From assembly GCF_030247185.1 (NCBI RefSeq), contig NC_080571.1:28515198-28579197 (forward strand): a stretch of DNA of 64,000 bases, in the 5' to 3' direction. The DNA is from Malaya genurostris (lineage: Eukaryota > Arthropoda > Insecta > Diptera > Culicidae). The notes beneath the pieces were generated by a model. It ran no database searches. It had not been told where the DNA came from and worked only from the letters and a program-made list of their open reading frames with translations. Shown one piece after another: positions 59,036 to 64,000 of the stretch (the first letter of the stretch is position 1; each line of letters begins with the position of its first letter). The position numbers were made by a program, and so were the translations under genes.

Positions 59036-61905
59036 TGCACGAGAATTGCAAGAAAATCGCAAGAAAATTGTCAGAAAATTGCCAAAATTGCAGAAAATTG
59101 AAAGAAAATTGAAAGAAAAATTGTACGAATTGCTATAAAATGGCAAGATTATCAAGAAAATTGGTTAGAAAATTGCAAGAAAATTGTAGGAAAACTGCCA
59201 GAAAATTATAGAAAATAGCAAGAATTGCACGAAAAAATTCCAATATTTCCAATCAAATTACAAGAATTGTAGAAAAATTGCAAAACTGCAAGGTAATTGC
59301 AAGAAAATGCAAGAAAATCGCAAGAAAATTGTCAGAAAATTGCACTAACAGCAATTTAATTGCAAGAAAACTTGCTAGAACATTGCAAGAAAAATGCAAA
59401 GAAATTGTAATAATTGAAAGAAAATGGCAACAAAATTGTACGAATTGCAAGAAAATTGTAGGAAAACCACCAGAAAATTGTAAGAAGGGCAAGAATTGAA
59501 GGAAATTCCATTATTTCCAATAAAACTGTAAGAATTGCAGAAAAATTCCAAAAATTGCAAGGAAATTATAAGAAAATTGTAAGAAAATCGCAAGAAAATT
59601 GAAAGAAACTTGCAAGAAAATTGAAAGTAAATTACAAGAAAATTGAACGAAGATGTCAATAAAATTCCACTAACTGCAATTAAATTGCAAGAAAACTTCA
59701 AAATTTGCGAGAAAATTGCAAAAATTGTAAGAAAATTACAAAAATCGCAGAAATTGGAATAATTGAAAGAAAATTGCAAAAAACTTACTAGAACATTGCA
59801 AAAAAAATTGTAATAATTGCAAGAAAATGGCAAAAAATATTGTACGAATTGCAATAGAATTGCCAAATTTGCAAGAAAAATGCAATAATTCCAAGGAAAT
59901 TGTAGGAAAACTGCCAGAAAATTGCCAGTAAGAATTGCAAGAATTGCACGAAAAATTCCAATATTTCCAATCAAATTGCAAGAATTGCAGAAAAAATGCA
60001 AAAACTGCAAGGTAATTACAAGAAAATTTTAAGAAAATTACAAAGATTGCACGAAAATTGAAACAAAAATGCAAGAAAACTTGTTAGAACATTGCAAGGA
60101 AATTGCAAAAAAATTGTAATAATTGCAAGAAAATGGCAAAAAATTGTACAAGTTGCAATACAATTTCAAGATTTGCAAGAAAAATGCACGAATTGCCAGA
60201 AAATTTGCTAGAAAATTGCAAGAACATTGAGGGAAAACTGCCAGAAAATTGTAAGAACTGCAAGAAATTCACGAATCATTCCAATATTTCCAATCAAATT
60301 ACAAGAATTATAGAAAAACTGCAAGGAAATTACAAGAAAATTGCAAGAAAATCGCAAGAAAATTGCACTAGCTGCAATTAAATTGCAAAAATTAAAAGAA
60401 AATTACAAAAATTGCAAAAAAATTGAAAAAAATTGCAAGAAAACTTGCTAGAACATTGCGAGAAAATTGCAAAAAAATGTAATAATTGCAAGAAAATGGC
60501 AAAAAAAATTGCACGAGTTGCAATAAAACTGCAAGATTTGGAAAAAAAATGCAAGGAAATTTTAAGAATTGAAGGAAATTCTAACTGCCAGAAAAATGTA
60601 AGAATTGAAGGAAATTCCAATATTTCCAATAAAATTGCAAGGTTTGCAGAAGAATTGCGAAAATTGCAAAGAAATTACAATAAAAATTGCAAGAAAATTG
60701 AACGAAAATTTCAAGAAATTTGCGCTCACTACAATTAAATTGCAAGAAAATTCAAATATTTGTAAGAAAATTTCAAAAATTGTAAGAAAATTACAAAAAT
60801 TGCAGAAAATCTCAATAAAACTTGCTAGAACAATGAAAGAAAATTGCCAAAAAATGTAATAATTGCAAGAAAATGGCAAAAAAATTGTACGGATTGCAAG
60901 ATTTGCAAGAATCACGCAAGAATCGCAAGAAAATTTGCTAGAAAATTGCAAAAAATAAGGAGGAAAACTGTCAGAAAATTGTAAGATTTTCAAGAATTGA
61001 AGGAAATTCCAATATTTTCAATAAAACTGCAAGAATTGCAGAAAAATGGCAAAAAGTGCAAGGAAATTGCAAGAAAATTGCAAGAAAATTGAAAGAAACT
61101 TGCAAGAAAATTTCAAGAAAATAAAACGAAAATTGCACTCACTGCAATTAAATTGCAAAAAAATTCCAATATTTGCAAGAAAATTGCAAAAATTGTAAGA
61201 AAATTACAAAAATTGGAAAAAAATTTCAAAAAAACAAAGAAGAAGAAAATTGTAATAATTGCTAGAAAATGGCAAAAAAAATTGTACGAATTGCAAGATT
61301 AGCAAGGAAAATGAAAGAATTGCAAGAAAAATTGCTAGAAAATTGCAAGAAAATTGTAGGAAAACTGCCAAAAAATTGTACGAATTTCAAGAATTGATGG
61401 AAATTTCAATATTGCAAGAATTGCAGAAAAATTGCAAAAAATATAATTGCTGGGAAATTACAAGAAAATTGCAAGTAAATCGCAAGAAAATTGCAAGAAA
61501 ATTACAAGAAATTGAACCAAAATTTCTAGAAAATTGCACTCAGTGCAATAAAATTACACAAAAATTTCAAAATTTGCTAGAAAATTACAAAAATTGCAGA
61601 AAATTGCAAGAAAATGGAAAAAAAATTGCGCAAATTGCAATAAAATGGCAAAATTTGCAAGAATTGCAAGAAACTTTGCTAAAAAATTACAAGAAAATTG
61701 AAGGAAAACTGTCAGAAAATTTTAAGAATTGCAAGAAAATTTTAGGAAAACTGCCAGAAAATTGTAAGAATCGCTAGAAAATTCCAATATTTCCAATAAA
61801 ATTGCAAGAATTATAGAAAAATTGTAAAAATTGCAAGGAAATTACAAGAAAATTGCAAGAAAATTACAAGAAAATTGAACGAAAATTTCAAGAAAATTTC
61901 CAGAA
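59036..61905. repeat. GCAAGAAAATT array with irregular higher-order blocks
   Basis: About 2.9 kb built from 11-bp-like units (GCAAGAAAATT, TAGAAAATTGC, AAAATTGTAAG). A larger block marked by CCAATATTTCCAAT, GCAAGAATTGCAGAAAAATT, CACTAACTGCAATTAAATTG and GTAATAATTGCAAGAAAATG recurs near 59242, 59505, 59970, 60280, 60615, 61005 and 61780, roughly 260-470 bp apart. The plus strand is A/G-rich; the lysine/asparagine-rich and phenylalanine-rich open frames are artefacts. Confidence 0.9.
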
Positions 61906-62130
61906 TTGGCGAGAATTGTAAGAATTGCGAGAATTATTAGAATTAGAAGAACTACTAGAATTACTAGAATTACTAGAAATACTAGAATTACTAGAATTAC
62001 TAGAATTACTAGAACTACTAGAACTACTAGAACTACTAGAATTACTAGAATTACTAGAATTACTAGAATTACAACAATTACAATAATTACTAAAATTATT
62101 AGAATTACTAGAATGACTAGAATTGCAGAA
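61906..62130. repeat. CTAGAATTA 9-bp array
   Basis: About 20 near-perfect copies (AGAATTACTAGAATTACTAG), with ACTAGAACT variants at 62018-62040. It directly follows the 11-bp array and probably arose from it, since GCAAGAATT and CTAGAATTA units intergrade at 61900-61950. Confidence 0.9.
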
Positions 62131-63229
62131 AATGCAAATATTGCAAGACTTATAATTCTAGTAACTACAATAATTAATTACCGAAGACAATCGTTCATGA
62201 CTTCAAACGGTGTTAAATTCGACATACGATTGAAAAAATTACAGAGAATTTTTTGATAAGCAAATGCATCTCAAACTGGAGATTCAATTGAACAAAAGCA
62301 ATAGTTCAATTCGCATGCAATTCTTCGATTGATAAATAATTGTAGCTTTCTTCTGAGTTTGAATTTGATTTTTATTTCAAAAATTTACGACGAAATTCTA
62401 TTTTAACGAACTGCCATCGTCTGTCGTTGCACAGTGTCGGGTATACTCGATAAACGGACTGTCGATTATCCGTTTCTTTATTTACTGGTTTGTGAAACGT
62501 TCACAAATCACTCTATCGAAATTTCAATCGAAATGAAAGAAATACTAGTTCAGTATTTATCAAAGATTTTTGGTTTTCGGCATACAATTCTTGTGCTGTT
62601 TCTGGATCTGATTTTTATACTTATATTCAACGTTTCGGCAGTTTTTTTGTCGTCTTCTTCAAGGAACATTAGAAAACTTTTGCTTTTCGGAATGCAATTC
62701 TTAGCTGTTTTTGGATCTGATTTTTCTACTGATTTTCAACGATATGATATGCTTCACAACGTTTCGACTGTTGATGGTAGTCTTCTTCAAGGAACATTAG
62801 AACTGTTCTATTTTTGTTTTATGACTTGTTTAAGTTTTATGAACCGTTTTTATGTTGTTAGAAAATTAACGAGCAAACTCTATTTTGAAGAACCGTCATC
62901 TTAGAAAAAATTGATACTGGTTTGCGCTATGATCACAAAATATTCCACCGAAACTTTTATCCAAATCAAAGAAATACGATGACTTTCAACCTCATCTCCG
63001 CCCAATTTTTATTCAAAGTCGTCGACAAACCCAAGAGTCGGGAGGCGCCTGTCGACTGGAGAAAAAATAACCGTTCCAACACCTTTCGAGTACAACAATT
63101 ACGGTAAAGTAGATATTTGCATTACAGCTACAATTATAAGGCGCAGTTCCTGCTTCACCAGTCCGATCCCAACTATACATCGGAACATAATCATTGACTC
63201 CCTTCTGAGAAAACAGAACGCAAATAGGA
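62131..63229. repeat. Dispersed repeat with internal tandem duplication
   Basis: Two consecutive units (about 62580-62690 and 62692-62815) share CGG.AT.CAATTCTT, TTTCTGGATCTGATTTTT/TTTTTGGATCTGATTTTT, CAACGTTTCG and GTCTTCTTCAAGGAACATTA. An open frame of 156 codons (62434-62904) covers them but is repetitive and has no known domain. The remainder is unassigned. Confidence 0.45.
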
Positions 63230-63418
63230 GAAGTGCTGCTTGCCGGTTATGCCGCTTATACAATTTTTTGTCCGGAATCGGAAGTGCCGAAAGAGTTCAA
63301 GCTTGTTGGAATCGGTTTAGCTATCTCCTAGAGAACGCAGAGACATTTTTCGAAGTCATCGAACTGAGTTGACCGGTATATATCACTAGAGTTCTCCAAG
63401 GCTCTAGAGAAAGGTAAA
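63230..63418 (-). repeat. Fragment of the 50.2 kb MITE family
   Basis: On the minus strand it reads TTTTTACCTTTCTCTAGAGC, GATATATACCGGTCAACTCA and GTTCGATGAC, parallel to 50190-50300 of the MITE. Confidence 0.5.
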
Positions 63419-63579
63419 AAAAACTACAGAGTTCGAAAAATTTTTGTGATTTCACATCTAATAAGATGCACACAAATGAAGCGTCGTATTTCACATAAAT
63501 TTGTATTCAAGAACATGTAAAATTGTGTGATTTGAATATACATGGCTTGAAATCAAATGAAATAAAAAACAAAAGATCA

Positions 63580-63670
63580 ATAGCAACAGCGCGACTTGAA
63601 CCAAAAAACATTAGATCGCAAAGCACGCCAGTTGATCGACTGAGCCACAGAAGCACATATCTGCATAAAC
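63580..63670 (-). mobile_element. tRNA-derived SINE head
   Basis: On the minus strand GTGGCTCAGTCGATCAACTG (A-box region), TGCTTTGCGATCTAATG and GGTTCAAGTCGCG (B box). The spacing of the boxes is tRNA-like. The body beyond is not separable from flanking repeats. Confidence 0.5.
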
Positions 63671-63679
63671 ATGAACGTA

Positions 63680-64000
63680 GCGAGGCACCTCTCGCCGATG
63701 ATAACGCAAATAGAATCATAATTTGTTGCTAATTAGTTACGGTAGTTTTGCATTTGTTGCTCAATTGTTCATATGAAGTTAACGAAGCACCTCTCCGAAA
63801 TAAGCTTGAAAGCAAATCGAAACACTTTGGATAATTTGTTGATTATTATTTGCTCATTAGTTACGGCGCTAAATTTTTTTGAATACTTCACTAAGTTTAT
63901 ATGAAGTTAACGAAGCATTTCTCCTAAATAAACTTGAAAACAAATTGAAACCCAATAGATAAATTTATATAAACTTAGAAAAGTACTTAAAAAAATGTAT
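63680..64000. repeat. Diverged direct repeats at window end
   Basis: CGAAGCACCTCTCCGAAATA / CGAGGCACCTCTCGCCGATG / CGAAGCATTTCTCCTAAATA, each with ATTAGTTACGG and ATATGAAGTTAA nearby: three diverged units of about 100-130 bp. No gene. Confidence 0.45.

Noticed and set aside
59253..61777. Lysine/asparagine-rich and phenylalanine-rich frames up to 211 codons
   Set aside because: They reflect the A/G-rich strand of the GCAAGAAAATT array; both strands are open and nothing resembles a protein family.
62434..62904. 156-codon open frame
   Set aside because: It spans two imperfect tandem repeat units of a dispersed repeat; no domain and no codon bias visible.

Overview
This is a 64 kb piece of an A+T-rich, repeat-saturated insect genome, most likely a mosquito (Culicidae, probably culicine). 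The evidence is a tRNA-derived SINE, an RNase H-bearing LOA-type LINE, DD37E/DD37D/DD34D Tc1-mariner transposases and several dispersed repeats that I recognise as mosquito-like. No species can be named from the sequence alone. There is no bacterial architecture, CRISPR array or operon.

The only host protein gene I can support is on the minus strand at 25711-24547. It comprises the first three coding exons of a Crag/DENND4 orthologue (a Rab GEF with an N-terminal MABP domain), with clean splice sites and intact phase. The rest of the gene must lie at lower coordinates, so 1-24546 is probably the next Crag intron filled with transposons. An intact-looking but frameshifted Ty1/copia element (19948-24401, identical LTRs, 5-bp target duplication) sits about 140 bp from exon 3.

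Layout. 1-8.4 kb: T-rich degenerate arrays, a nested-palindrome foldback, a CAGGGTGG-ended element with a DD37D mariner inside it, a TGTCGTG-ended repeat (copy 1), and a hAT-like MITE. 9-15.5 kb: two degraded mariners and two large foldbacks. 15.8-24.4 kb: a TTAA-flanked foldback carrying a SINE, a LINE 3' fragment and the copia element. 24.5-26.4 kb: Crag exons and upstream sequence. 27-35.5 kb: TGTCGTG repeat copies 2 and 3, a divergent tRNA-like palindrome, two DD37E elements and a DD34D pseudogene. 40-44.5 kb: a LOA-clade LINE inside or between TGTCGTG repeat copies. 44.9-62.1 kb: a remarkable series of unrelated tandem arrays (8-bp, 9-bp, about 12-bp, about 225-bp dimeric and about 11-bp units) separated by short unique islands. 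62-64 kb: more dispersed repeats.

Apart from Crag, the genes do not work together; the window is a record of nested insertion and tandem expansion. The least explained items are the TGTCGTG family, which carries a TATA box and 93-bp modules; the foldback whose centre has become a 3.4 kb satellite; and head-to-head tRNA-like palindromes seen twice. Long open frames inside the tandem arrays are composition artefacts and are not annotated as genes.
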